From: an uncultured Lysobacterales bacterium
GTDB taxonomy: Bacteria; Pseudomonadota; Gammaproteobacteria; Xanthomonadales; SZUA-36
Assembly: GCA_937995275.1 (NCBI GenBank)
Contig: CALKKN010000042.1
Span: 1-8,987, forward strand
Reading direction: 5' to 3'
Length of the DNA: 8,987 nucleotides
Shown here: positions 1 to 6,617 of the stretch, one piece after another
Layout of the letters: every line of letters starts with the position of its first letter
Position numbering within the stretch: position 1 is the first letter of the stretch
Made by a program: the position numbers and the translations under genes
Notes under the pieces: model-generated
Seen by the model: the letters and a program-made list of their open reading frames with translations, nothing else
Database searches by the model: none
What the model was told of the DNA's origin: nothing

Positions 1-776
1 AGAGGAATGACATCTTCAAACCCGGAGGAATGAACCAGGGCGACAACATCTTCGACGTACTCGAGCGCTCGGGCATTACATACCACGTTTCCGACTGGCG
101 CCAGGGCGAGTCCGAAAATCTGGCCGCCTGCGAAAAGGCCCTGGCCGAGGACGACATCGAACTGGCATTTCTGTACATGGCCGCCATGGACGGCCTGCTC
201 CACCAGGTGGGCAAGGACAGCGGCCAGGTCGACGAGAAACTCACCTGGTACGAACACAATCTGCGACGGACCCTGGACATCGCCCGAACCCACTACCGCG
301 AGGTACGGGTGTTCGTCTGCTCCGACCACGGCATGGCAACGGTTGACCGAAACATCGATCTGATGAGCCGGATCGACGCACTGCCGCTCCAGTTCGGCAC
401 GGACTACGTGGCAGTCTACGATTCCACCATGGCGCGTTTCTGGTTCCTGGATGAACACGCACGCCAGGCCGTCACCCGCGAACTGGAAGCCACGGACTGC
501 GGCCGGATACTCGACGAGGCAGAACTCCGGGACCTCGGCTGCGCGTTCGAGAACAACCAGTTCGGCGACTGCATTTTCCTGCTCGACCCTGGCGCCATCA
601 TCCTCCCCAGCCACATGGGGCGGTCACCGATCACGGGGATGCACGGTTACCACCCGGACCATGAGGACTCGGACGCCGCCCTGCTCTCCAACGTCGAGCC
701 GCGGGTCCCGGTGAACGGGATCCCCGACATCTTTCGCCTGATGCAGTCCGAAGTCGGCCTGCCCGCCACCGCCTGA
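1..776 (+). CDS. Alkaline-phosphatase-superfamily hydrolase (type I phosphodiesterase/nucleotide pyrophosphatase-like), 3' part
   Basis: The reading frame is open to the left edge (first whole codon at base 3), leaving 257 C-terminal residues. The first ATG, at 30, is not a credible start: it lies inside a conserved-looking PGGMNQGDNIFD segment, and the GGAGG before it only encodes the Gly-Gly and sits 1 base away. Metal-ligand motifs of the family are visible: DGLLH (D at 189, H at 201), SDHGM (D and H at 324-329) and GMHGYHP (first H at 642). The nucleophile Thr/Ser and one further Asp ligand expected of the family would be upstream. Members cleave phosphodiester, phosphomonoester or pyrophosphate bonds; the substrate here cannot be read, and without the N-terminus neither can the cellular location. 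The stop codon lies 8 bases before the flippase, so it appears to belong to the same operon. A phosphate-containing polymer or lipid-linked intermediate is a possible substrate (inference). Confidence 0.82.
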   Translation, partial: RNDIFKPGGMNQGDNIFDVLERSGITYHVSDWRQGESENLAACEKALAEDDIELAFLYMAAMDGLLHQVGKDSGQVDEKLTWYEHNLRRTLDIARTHYREVRVFVCSDHGMATVDRNIDLMSRIDALPLQFGTDYVAVYDSTMARFWFLDEHARQAVTRELEATDCGRILDEAELRDLGCAFENNQFGDCIFLLDPGAIILPSHMGRSPITGMHGYHPDHEDSDAALLSNVEPRVPVNGIPDIFRLMQSEVGLPATA

Positions 777-784
777 AGGCTGCC

Positions 785-2323
785 ATGCGAATCGCCGTCA
801 ACATACTTTCCAGCTACGCCCGTTTCCTGACCGGCGTCGTCTCGGTCTTCCTGCTGACTCCGTTCACACTGGGCATGGTCGGCGTGGAGCAATTCGGCCT
901 CTGGTCCCTGACCCTCGCCGTCATCGGCGTTCTCGGGCTGCTGGACCTGGGGCTGAGTACCACGGCGGTGAAGCTCGTTGCCGAATGCGCAGGAACGGGC
1001 GACGCGCGGGCGCGGAACGAAGCCCTCAGCACGCTGGCGCTGGTGTATTCGGTACTGGGGCTTGTCTGCCTGATACTGGTGATCGCTGCCGTCCCTTCGG
1101 CGATTCGCGCGTTTGATCTCACCGCTGCGGACGCGGACACCTTCCGGCGCGTCATGGCCATCGGGGGAGCGGCGCTGGCCCTGGCGTTTCCGCTGAGCAT
1201 CTTTCGCTCGGCGCTGATCGGCGCAGGGCGGTTCGATCTCGTCAACGGTGTCGAGACCGTGACCATCCTGCTGAACGCGCTGCTGGTGGTCCTGTTGTTG
1301 AAAGGCGGCTGGGGCCTCACCGGGCTGGCCTTCGCTTACGGTACCGTCCTGGTTGCCGGGCCGCTGGCACTCGCCCCGGTCGCGTACCGGGTCATGAAGG
1401 ACTTTCGCATCCATCCCGGGCTGGCCCGGCTGGAGCGACTTGGGGAAGTGGCGCCGTTGGCCATCTATTTCATGCTGGCCAATATCGCCCTGCTCGTGAG
1501 CCTGCGCAGCGATGCCCTGCTGATCAAGGCATTTCTGCCGCTCTCGGCTGTGGCTGCCTTCGCCATTGCGGCCAAGATCGGAGAATACTGCTACCTGCTC
1601 AACAAGCAGTTTTCCAATGCCTTGATGCCGCTGGTCTCGCGCTCCAACGGGGCCGGAGACCAGCGTGCCGTGCAGTCCGTACTGGTCGACGGCACCCGGT
1701 TCCTGATGATGATCGCGACGCCGTTGCTGGGCCTGCTGTTCGTGCACGCCGAGTCGGTCGTATACCTGTGGGTAGGGCCAGAACTCGGCGCGGTCGTCCT
1801 TCCGCTTCGAATTCTATTGGTCGCGGTGTTTTTCTCGACGCTGCAGCTCAATGCGGCGAACGTACTGGGCATGAGTGGCGGTCACCGCGGAGTAGCGTGG
1901 ACCATGATCGGCTCTGCTGCCCTGAACCTCTTGCTATCTTTCCTGCTCATTCCGCGAATGGGCCTCGCCGGCGCCGCCCTGTCGACGCTCATCGCAGCAC
2001 TGGTCCTCGAAGGCGGCCTGATGCTCTTCCGCGCCTGCCGGCGCCAGGGCTTCGGTCCGCTGCGCATCCTGAGAGAATTGATTCCGGTCCTGGCCTGCGC
2101 CGTGCCGATGGCCTGGCTCGCTCACTCGCTGGCGGCCCGCTGGCCAATCGAATCGTTTGTCGACCTCGCCGTCAACGCGCTGCTGGCCCTGACCTGTTAC
2201 ACGGCCGCAGTCAGCCTGGTGGCTTTGAGGAAACACGAGCGTCGCCTGGCCAGTGACTGGATCGTCCGGACCTGGTGCGACTGGCGCCCCGGGCGCGCGC
2301 CGGAGGGCCGGCAGCATGGATAA
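785..2323 (+). CDS. Wzx-type polysaccharide repeat-unit flippase (oligosaccharide flippase family)
   Basis: 512 residues, the usual size for Wzx/MATE-like (MOP superfamily) flippases. These are inner-membrane proteins that move undecaprenyl-pyrophosphate-linked repeat units from the cytoplasmic to the periplasmic face. About 14 hydrophobic segments can be read, at approximately 12-30, 38-57, 84-104, 122-141, 157-172, 176-200, 224-240, 244-262, 306-326, 334-352, 372-390, 393-413, 432-449 and 460-480. The N-terminal pattern is typical: a first helix, then GVEQFGLWSL and LGLLDLGLSTTAVKLVAE. A short Arg-rich cytoplasmic tail ends the protein. The ATG at 785 follows GAAGG (775-779), which overlaps the stop of the upstream gene. 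The last 8 bases overlap the start of the acyltransferase gene. The sugar specificity cannot be predicted from sequence. The family assignment is strong; a lipid-linked substrate other than a polysaccharide unit is unlikely in this context. Confidence 0.92.
   Translation: MRIAVNILSSYARFLTGVVSVFLLTPFTLGMVGVEQFGLWSLTLAVIGVLGLLDLGLSTTAVKLVAECAGTGDARARNEALSTLALVYSVLGLVCLILVIAAVPSAIRAFDLTAADADTFRRVMAIGGAALALAFPLSIFRSALIGAGRFDLVNGVETVTILLNALLVVLLLKGGWGLTGLAFAYGTVLVAGPLALAPVAYRVMKDFRIHPGLARLERLGEVAPLAIYFMLANIALLVSLRSDALLIKAFLPLSAVAAFAIAAKIGEYCYLLNKQFSNALMPLVSRSNGAGDQRAVQSVLVDGTRFLMMIATPLLGLLFVHAESVVYLWVGPELGAVVLPLRILLVAVFFSTLQLNAANVLGMSGGHRGVAWTMIGSAALNLLLSFLLIPRMGLAGAALSTLIAALVLEGGLMLFRACRRQGFGPLRILRELIPVLACAVPMAWLAHSLAARWPIESFVDLAVNALLALTCYTAAVSLVALRKHERRLASDWIVRTWCDWRPGRAPEGRQHG
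2302..2307 (+). promoter_or_regulatory. Ribosome binding site deciding the acyltransferase start
   Basis: GGAGGG inside the 3' end of the flippase gene, 8 bases before the ATG at 2316. It favours that start over the in-frame ATG at 2253, which would add 21 Gly/Ala/Arg-rich residues encoded by DNA that is already flippase coding sequence. Confidence 0.7.
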
Positions 2324-2996
2324 GTTCAAGCAACTGATCCGATCTGCGGGCAGCCGCCTGCGCGCGGCCTGGTGGCGGCACCGTCTTGCCTCGCTGGGGA
2401 ACGTCGCAGACTTGCAGCCGGGCGTGTGTTTCGAGTTTGCCGGCAACATCTTCCTCGGCGAGGGGTGCCGGATCGCCCGTCAGGCAGTCATCCGCGCCAA
2501 TACCAAAGAGCGCCCGGGGATCGAACTCGGCGACGAGGTTCATGTCCAGGAAAACGTCCTCATCAACGCCAATCGCGGCTACGTCACCGTTGGATCCGGA
2601 AGCTGGATCGGACCCGGGTCGGTCATCTACGGCAATGGCGGCATCGAGATCGGCAGTGACGTGATGATCGCCAGTCATTGCACCATCAACACGGTCTCGC
2701 ACTACGCGACCCGCACCGACATCCCGATGAAGAACCAGGGAATCTACTGCGATCCCGTATGTATCGAGGACGATGTCTGGATCGGCGCCGGTGTCACCAT
2801 CCTTCAGGGTGTCCGCATCGGTCGCGGCAGCATTATCGGCGCCGGCGCCTTGGTTACCCGGGACGTTCCGGACTACTCGGTGGCGCTCGGGGTGCCCGCC
2901 CGGGTCACGGCAAACCGCCGCGACCAGGAAGAGCAGCACCTCGAGAAATTCATCGAGGGCGGCCTCCAGTATCGGAGGAATCAGGCATGTCAATGA
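2316..2996 (+). CDS. Left-handed beta-helix (hexapeptide-repeat) acyltransferase, probable sugar O-acetyltransferase
   Basis: 226 residues from the ATG at 2316. Residues from about 45 to 195 show tandem hexapeptide repeats of the LbH fold: IELGDEVHVQENVLI, VTVGSGSWIGPGSVI, IEIGSDVMIASHCTI, then CIEDDVWIGAGVTILQGVRI and GRGSIIGAGALVTRDV. They are followed by the classic closing motif VPDYSVALGVPARV. An excursion between coils, VSHYATRTDIPMKNQG, carries His129 in the position of the catalytic His of xenobiotic/galactoside-type acetyltransferases. Such enzymes are soluble trimers that transfer acetyl from acetyl-CoA to a hydroxyl or amine. In this locus, acetylation of a sugar nucleotide or lipid-linked repeat unit is the natural inference. 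The N-terminal ~28 residues look like a basic amphipathic helix with WW at 19-20, perhaps membrane-associated. It overlaps the flippase by 8 bases and the next gene by 10. A serine-acetyltransferase-like or other acyl specificity cannot be excluded. Confidence 0.88.
   Translation: MDKFKQLIRSAGSRLRAAWWRHRLASLGNVADLQPGVCFEFAGNIFLGEGCRIARQAVIRANTKERPGIELGDEVHVQENVLINANRGYVTVGSGSWIGPGSVIYGNGGIEIGSDVMIASHCTINTVSHYATRTDIPMKNQGIYCDPVCIEDDVWIGAGVTILQGVRIGRGSIIGAGALVTRDVPDYSVALGVPARVTANRRDQEEQHLEKFIEGGLQYRRNQACQ
2974..2979 (+). promoter_or_regulatory. Ribosome binding site deciding the first glycosyltransferase start
   Basis: GGAGGA lies 7 bases before the ATG at 2987. The next in-frame ATG at 2993 (forming ATGA with the upstream stop) is 13 bases away, which is less favourable. 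The site is within the coding end of the acyltransferase gene. Confidence 0.7.
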
Positions 2997-4303
2997 GCCT
3001 CTCCCTGTACGCAACCGCTCGAAAATCCCGGCCGGCGACTCCCCGAGCCGCCGAATGCGACCGGGGATTGCGCGTCATCCAGGTTCCGCGGCGATTCGTA
3101 CGGGAAGAATGGGGCGGAACCGAGACCACGATCCTGCAAACCAGCCGGGCACTCAACGCGCGTGGCAATCGCAGCACGATCTGCACCACGACGGCCCTGT
3201 GCGACCGCAAGCGTGAAGAGATCGACGGCGTGGCGGTCCAACGCCACGATTACCTTTACCCGTTTTGGGGTTTGTCCGCGCAGGACAAGCGCGACATGGA
3301 TCGAAAAGGAGGCAACCTGATGTCGTTCTCTCTGCTGGCCTCGCTGTTGGCAGGCGAGCGGCCGGACATTCTTCACGCTCACACGGGAAAGCGTCTCGGC
3401 GGCATCGTGCGCACCGTATCGAGGCTGCGCGGCGTGCCCTATGTAATCAGTCTTCACGGCGGCGTGATCGACGTGCCGAATGAAGAAATGCAGCAGATGC
3501 TGGCGCCACTGCGCGGCACCTTTGAATGGGGCCGCGCGCTGGGTGCGTTACTGGGCGCCCGGCGGGTGCTGGAAGACGCCGCCGCCATCATCTGTGTCGG
3601 TCAGAACGAACAGCGCGCGGTGCAGGCCCGCTACCCCGGCCAGCGGGTTGAATGGCTGCCCAACGGCGTCGACGCGCAGCGATTCGAACTCGGTGACGGC
3701 CCGGCATTCCGGCAGCGGCGCGGGATTCCCGCGGAACGCCGGGTCATCCTCTGTATCGGCCGCATCGACGCGCAAAAGAACCAGACCGCGTTGCTGCCCG
3801 CGCTGGCGCACCTGCTGGGCCAGGGTCGGGATGTCCAGCTGGTGCTGGTCGGGCCGGTGACGGTCGAGTCGTACCGGGAGGACCTCGGCCGGCAGGTGAA
3901 ACGCCTGAAACTGGAAGACCGGGTCACCGTGTTGCCCGGCGTGCCGGGCGGAAGCGCCGAACTGGTCGATGCCTACCATGCCGCAGACGTTTTCTGTCTG
4001 CCGTCACGGCACGAACCCTTCGGCATCGTCATTCTCGAGGCGTGGGCAGCCGGCCTGCCGGTGGTGGCTGCCCCGGTCGGCGGCATACCCACCTTCACCC
4101 ACGATGGCGAGGACATCCTCCATGCCTCCCCGGAAGAGCCGGAAGCGCTGGCGCGTGCGCTCGGCAGGCTGCTCGACGAACCGGAACTCGCCAGCCGCCT
4201 GGCCACTGCCGGACGCACCAAGGCACGAAACGAATACGACTGGTCGCGCATCAGTGCACGGCTGGAAAACCTTTACGACGAAGTTATCAGGACATGCCAA
4301 TGA
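2987..4303 (+). CDS. GT4-type glycosyltransferase (first of three)
   Basis: 438 residues, GT-B fold. The N-terminal domain starts around residue 28 with RVIQVPRRF followed by WGGTET (Gly-rich acceptor-side loop, residues 42-47). ILHAHTGKR and VPYVISLHGG follow, and the linker contains WLPNGVDAQRF (223-233). The C-terminal nucleotide-sugar domain has VILCIGRIDAQKN (Arg259 and Lys264 in the usual phosphate-contact positions). It ends with the EX7E motif EPFGIVILE (Glu343 and Glu351). These are hallmarks of retaining GT4 enzymes, which transfer a sugar from a nucleotide donor to a lipid-linked acceptor at the cytoplasmic face. The first 27 residues (Ser/Arg/Ala-rich) precede the fold and are either a short extension or a sign that the true start is downstream. 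The frame is open upstream to 2678, but that part is a shadow of the acyltransferase gene. Overlap with the acyltransferase is 10 bases and with the next gene 4 bases (ATGA). Donor and acceptor cannot be predicted. Confidence 0.92.
   Translation: MSMSLSLYATARKSRPATPRAAECDRGLRVIQVPRRFVREEWGGTETTILQTSRALNARGNRSTICTTTALCDRKREEIDGVAVQRHDYLYPFWGLSAQDKRDMDRKGGNLMSFSLLASLLAGERPDILHAHTGKRLGGIVRTVSRLRGVPYVISLHGGVIDVPNEEMQQMLAPLRGTFEWGRALGALLGARRVLEDAAAIICVGQNEQRAVQARYPGQRVEWLPNGVDAQRFELGDGPAFRQRRGIPAERRVILCIGRIDAQKNQTALLPALAHLLGQGRDVQLVLVGPVTVESYREDLGRQVKRLKLEDRVTVLPGVPGGSAELVDAYHAADVFCLPSRHEPFGIVILEAWAAGLPVVAAPVGGIPTFTHDGEDILHASPEEPEALARALGRLLDEPELASRLATAGRTKARNEYDWSRISARLENLYDEVIRTCQ
4289..4292 (+). 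promoter_or_regulatory. Ribosome binding site deciding the second glycosyltransferase start
   Basis: AGGA is 7 bases before the ATG at 4300 but only 1 base before the in-frame ATG at 4294. This favours 4300, which overlaps the stop of the preceding gene as ATGA. Confidence 0.55.
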
Positions 4304-5439
4304 GAATTCTCCACGTTCATGACCAGGCGACCTTCCAGGGCGGTGTCGAGCGGATTCTGTTCGACACCGCGCGCGGGCTGTCGTCGCGGGGTTGGCCACA
4401 GGCCCTGCTGAGCAGCACGCCGGCCGCGTCCCCCGAATTCACCAGGCCATTCGAACGCTGTTCGGACGACCTGTCCATCATCGACAAATTCCGCCCGGAC
4501 GCGGTGATGATGCACAAGGTATCTGATCTGGCCTGGATCGCCGAGCTGGCAAACACGCTACCGACCGCCTACATGGTTCACGACCACGACCTGGTCTGTC
4601 CCCGGCGGCACAAGTACTTCCCGCTGGGTCACGGTGTCTGCAACCTGCCGGCCGGCAAAGCATGCTTCACGAACCTGTGCTTCGTGCAGCGAGCAGCCCG
4701 CGGGTCGCGGCTGCCCATCCGCATTGCGGGCACCAGCCGCGTGCGGCGGGGCCTGGAGGCCACCCGCAACGTGAACCGGTTTCTCGTTGGCAGCGCCTAC
4801 ATGAGGCAAGAGCTGGTAATCAACGGCATCGACACCGAGCGAGTGAGCGTGGTCCATCCCGTACCGGCGTCGCTTCGCATTCCGGGATTTCACGGGTTGA
4901 ACGCGTCGCCGGAAATCCTGTTCGTAGGCCAGGTCATCCGGGGCAAGGGCGTCGACCTGCTGCTGCGCGCCTTGTCGCGGCTGGAAGGCAATTGGCGCGC
5001 ACGTATCGTCGGTGAGGGCAATCATTTGCCGGCCTGCCGCGATCTGGCGGAAGAACTTGGAATTGCGGAGCAAGTGGCGTTCACCGGCTGGGTCGATCAC
5101 GACCGGCTCGATGAATATTATGCCGCCGCCCGCTTGCTGGTGGTTCCCTCGCGGTGGCCGGAGCCCTTCGGCATGGTGGGGATCGAAGCCATGGCGCGCG
5201 GACGCCCGGTCGTCGCCTTCGCCACCGGGGGAATCCCCGACTGGCTGGAAGACGGGCTGACCGGATTGCTCGTGCCTCCCGGGGACGTTGACGGGATGGC
5301 CGCTGCGATCCGCCCCCTGCTCGACAATCCGGACCTGGCGCATCGAATGGGGTTGGCGGCCGTACAGCACGTGAAGGAGCGATTCTCACACTACGCCTAC
5401 CTGGGTCAGGTCATGCAACAAATGGAACACATCGCATGA
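4300..5439 (+). CDS. GT4-type glycosyltransferase with a four-cysteine cluster (second of three)
   Basis: 379 residues, GT-B fold. The N-terminus MRILHVHDQATFQGGVERIL carries the Gly-Gly acceptor loop (residues 14-15). YMVHDHDLVCP at 91-101 opens a segment with four cysteines (100, 114, 122, 127). The C-terminal domain begins near residue 205 with EILFVGQVIRGKGVDLLL (Arg214 and Lys216 as probable phosphate contacts). It has VVPSRWPEPFGMVGIEAM with the EX7E pair Glu288/Glu296, followed by GGIPDWLEDGLTGLLVPPGD, typical of GT4 enzymes. The expected role is retaining transfer of one sugar onto the growing lipid-linked repeat unit. ATG 4300 and the stop at 5437-5439 overlap both neighbours by four bases (ATGA), so translation is probably coupled. 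The frame is open back to 4042, but that upstream part lies within the previous glycosyltransferase and is a shadow. Sugar specificity is unknown. Confidence 0.92.
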   Translation: MRILHVHDQATFQGGVERILFDTARGLSSRGWPQALLSSTPAASPEFTRPFERCSDDLSIIDKFRPDAVMMHKVSDLAWIAELANTLPTAYMVHDHDLVCPRRHKYFPLGHGVCNLPAGKACFTNLCFVQRAARGSRLPIRIAGTSRVRRGLEATRNVNRFLVGSAYMRQELVINGIDTERVSVVHPVPASLRIPGFHGLNASPEILFVGQVIRGKGVDLLLRALSRLEGNWRARIVGEGNHLPACRDLAEELGIAEQVAFTGWVDHDRLDEYYAAARLLVVPSRWPEPFGMVGIEAMARGRPVVAFATGGIPDWLEDGLTGLLVPPGDVDGMAAAIRPLLDNPDLAHRMGLAAVQHVKERFSHYAYLGQVMQQMEHIA

Positions 5440-6617
5440 AGATCGGGATTTCTGCTTTCGCGGGCGACGCCGGGAAATCCGGCATCAGCCAGTACATGAT
5501 CAACCTGTTTGCGCGGCTGCCCGAGCTCTCGGAAGACGACCGCTATGTGCTGTTCATGAGCCGCTCGGACCAGGCGCATTTCGACGTGGGTCATCCCCGC
5601 GTGACGATCGTCACGTATCCCGACTGGGTCGGGCACCCGATCGTAAACATTTTGTGGCATCTGCTGTGGCTCCCCATCGCGCTGACCATCCACGGCTGCG
5701 ATGGCGTGTTCCTCCCGGCCGCCAACCGCCGGCTGGGCTGGTGGTACGGCCGCCCGAGCGTCGGCACCGTACACGACTTGTCGCAGTTGCACGTGGCGGG
5801 TAAGTACGATGCCTTCCGGATGCTCTACATCAAGCGCGTGCTGCCTCGGTTGATGAAACGGCTCACGCATATCGTCTCCGTGAGCGAGGCAACGCGCCGG
5901 GATCTCGAGACGCATGTCGGCATCGATCCGGGAATGATCGACGTCGTCTACAACGGCGCGGACCTGGAGCGTTACCGGCCGACGGACCGAGGGGAAGCGG
6001 CGCGTGAGGTCGGGCAGGCGCTGGGAATCGAGGGGCCGTACATCCTGTACACGGCCCGCCTGGAACATCCGGGAAAGAACCACGTCCGGCTGCTTCGGGC
6101 CTTTGCCGAATTGAAAGCCGAGCACGGACTGCCGCACCGGCTGGTGCTGGCCGGCAGCCCCTGGTACGGCGCCGAAGCCGTATACGCGTCTGTCCGCGAT
6201 CTGGGTATCGAACAATACGTGTGTTTTCCGGGCTTCGTTCCCAACGAGAATCTCCCGGCGCTGTACGCCGCCGCCGACCTGTTCGTGTTCCCCTCGTTGT
6301 TCGAGGGATTCGGCATCCCGCTGCTGGAATCCATGGCGTCCGGCACCCCGCTCTGCGCTTCGAACGTCGCAAGTATCCCGGAAGTCGTGCGCGATGCAGG
6401 CCTGTTGTTCGATCCGGCCAGCGTGGCGCAGATGAAAGAATCCATGCGGCGGCTACTCCAGGACGACCGACTGCGGGCGGAAATGGTCCGCCGCGGCTTA
6501 CAGCAGGCCCGCCTGTTCAGCTGGGAAGACTCGGCCCGGCAGGTGCTTAGCCTCATCCATGCCGTGGTCGCCTTACAGGGCGAGGCGGGTGCACGGCAGG
6601 AGGCCACGCGGTCATGA
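5436..6617 (+). CDS. GT4-type glycosyltransferase (third of three)
   Basis: 393 residues, GT-B fold. The N-terminal domain carries MKIGISAFAGDAGKSGISQY (Gly-rich loop at 13-17), SVGTVHDLSQLH (108-119) and IVSVSEATRRDL (146-157). The linker has VVYNGADLERY (170-180). The donor domain has YILYTARLEHPGKNH (Arg208 and Lys214), LVLAGSPWYG and GFVPNENLPALYAAADLFVFPS. The EX7E motif EGFGIPLLE (Glu290, Glu298) follows, then ASGTPLCASNVASIPEV. This arrangement, with PGKNH and an EGFG-type EX7E motif, resembles mannosyl/rhamnosyl-type GT4 enzymes, but specificity is inference only. Residues 62-85 (WVGHPIVNILWHLLWLP) are strongly hydrophobic and may help membrane association. It begins in an ATGA overlap with the previous gene, behind only a weak GGA (5424-5426), so translation probably depends on coupling. 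It ends in an ATGA overlap with the ATPase gene. Confidence 0.92.
   Translation: MKIGISAFAGDAGKSGISQYMINLFARLPELSEDDRYVLFMSRSDQAHFDVGHPRVTIVTYPDWVGHPIVNILWHLLWLPIALTIHGCDGVFLPAANRRLGWWYGRPSVGTVHDLSQLHVAGKYDAFRMLYIKRVLPRLMKRLTHIVSVSEATRRDLETHVGIDPGMIDVVYNGADLERYRPTDRGEAAREVGQALGIEGPYILYTARLEHPGKNHVRLLRAFAELKAEHGLPHRLVLAGSPWYGAEAVYASVRDLGIEQYVCFPGFVPNENLPALYAAADLFVFPSLFEGFGIPLLESMASGTPLCASNVASIPEVVRDAGLLFDPASVAQMKESMRRLLQDDRLRAEMVRRGLQQARLFSWEDSARQVLSLIHAVVALQGEAGARQEATRS
6598..6603 (+). promoter_or_regulatory. Ribosome binding site of the ATPase gene
   Basis: A full AGGAGG core lies within the 3' end of the third glycosyltransferase gene, 10 bases before the ATG at 6614. It is the strongest Shine-Dalgarno match in the window. 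The ATPase may therefore be translated at a good rate independently of coupling through the ATGA overlap. Confidence 0.7.

Noticed and set aside
30..32. ATG preceded by GGAGG as a possible start for the first gene
   Set aside because: The purine run is only 1 base from the ATG and encodes Gly-Gly of a conserved-looking motif. The frame continues open to the window edge, and essential catalytic residues must lie upstream.
647..1747. Long minus-strand open frame (366 codons) opposite the flippase
   Set aside because: The translation is Gln/Arg/Gly/His-rich with no recognisable domain. It lies entirely antisense to a well-supported flippase in G+C-rich DNA, where long antisense frames are expected.
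2838..2849. Perfect 12-base palindrome GGCGCCGGCGCC
   Set aside because: Explained by codons for Ile-Gly-Ala-Gly-Ala in a hexapeptide repeat. It is inside coding sequence, with no partner site or T-run.
2678..2986. In-frame upstream extension of the first glycosyltransferase
   Set aside because: It would overlap the acyltransferase core almost completely. The extension is His/Arg/Pro-rich noise, whereas the ATG at 2987 has GGAGGA 7 bases upstream.
2211..3014. Minus-strand open frame (267 codons) rich in Asp/Ala/Val opposite the acyltransferase
   Set aside because: The Asp/Val repeats are the reverse-complement image of the Ile/Gly-rich hexapeptide repeats. No ribosome binding site or domain supports it.
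4042..4299. In-frame upstream extension of the second glycosyltransferase
   Set aside because: It lies wholly within the donor-binding domain coding sequence of the preceding gene and reads as out-of-frame noise. The fold begins at MRILHVHDQ from 4300.
4558..5370. Minus-strand open frame (270 codons) opposite the second glycosyltransferase
   Set aside because: Low-complexity composition, no motif, fully antisense to a gene with intact GT4 motifs.
5406..6215. Minus-strand open frame (269 codons) opposite the third glycosyltransferase
   Set aside because: Shadow frame: no domain, and it lies under a gene with clear coding evidence.
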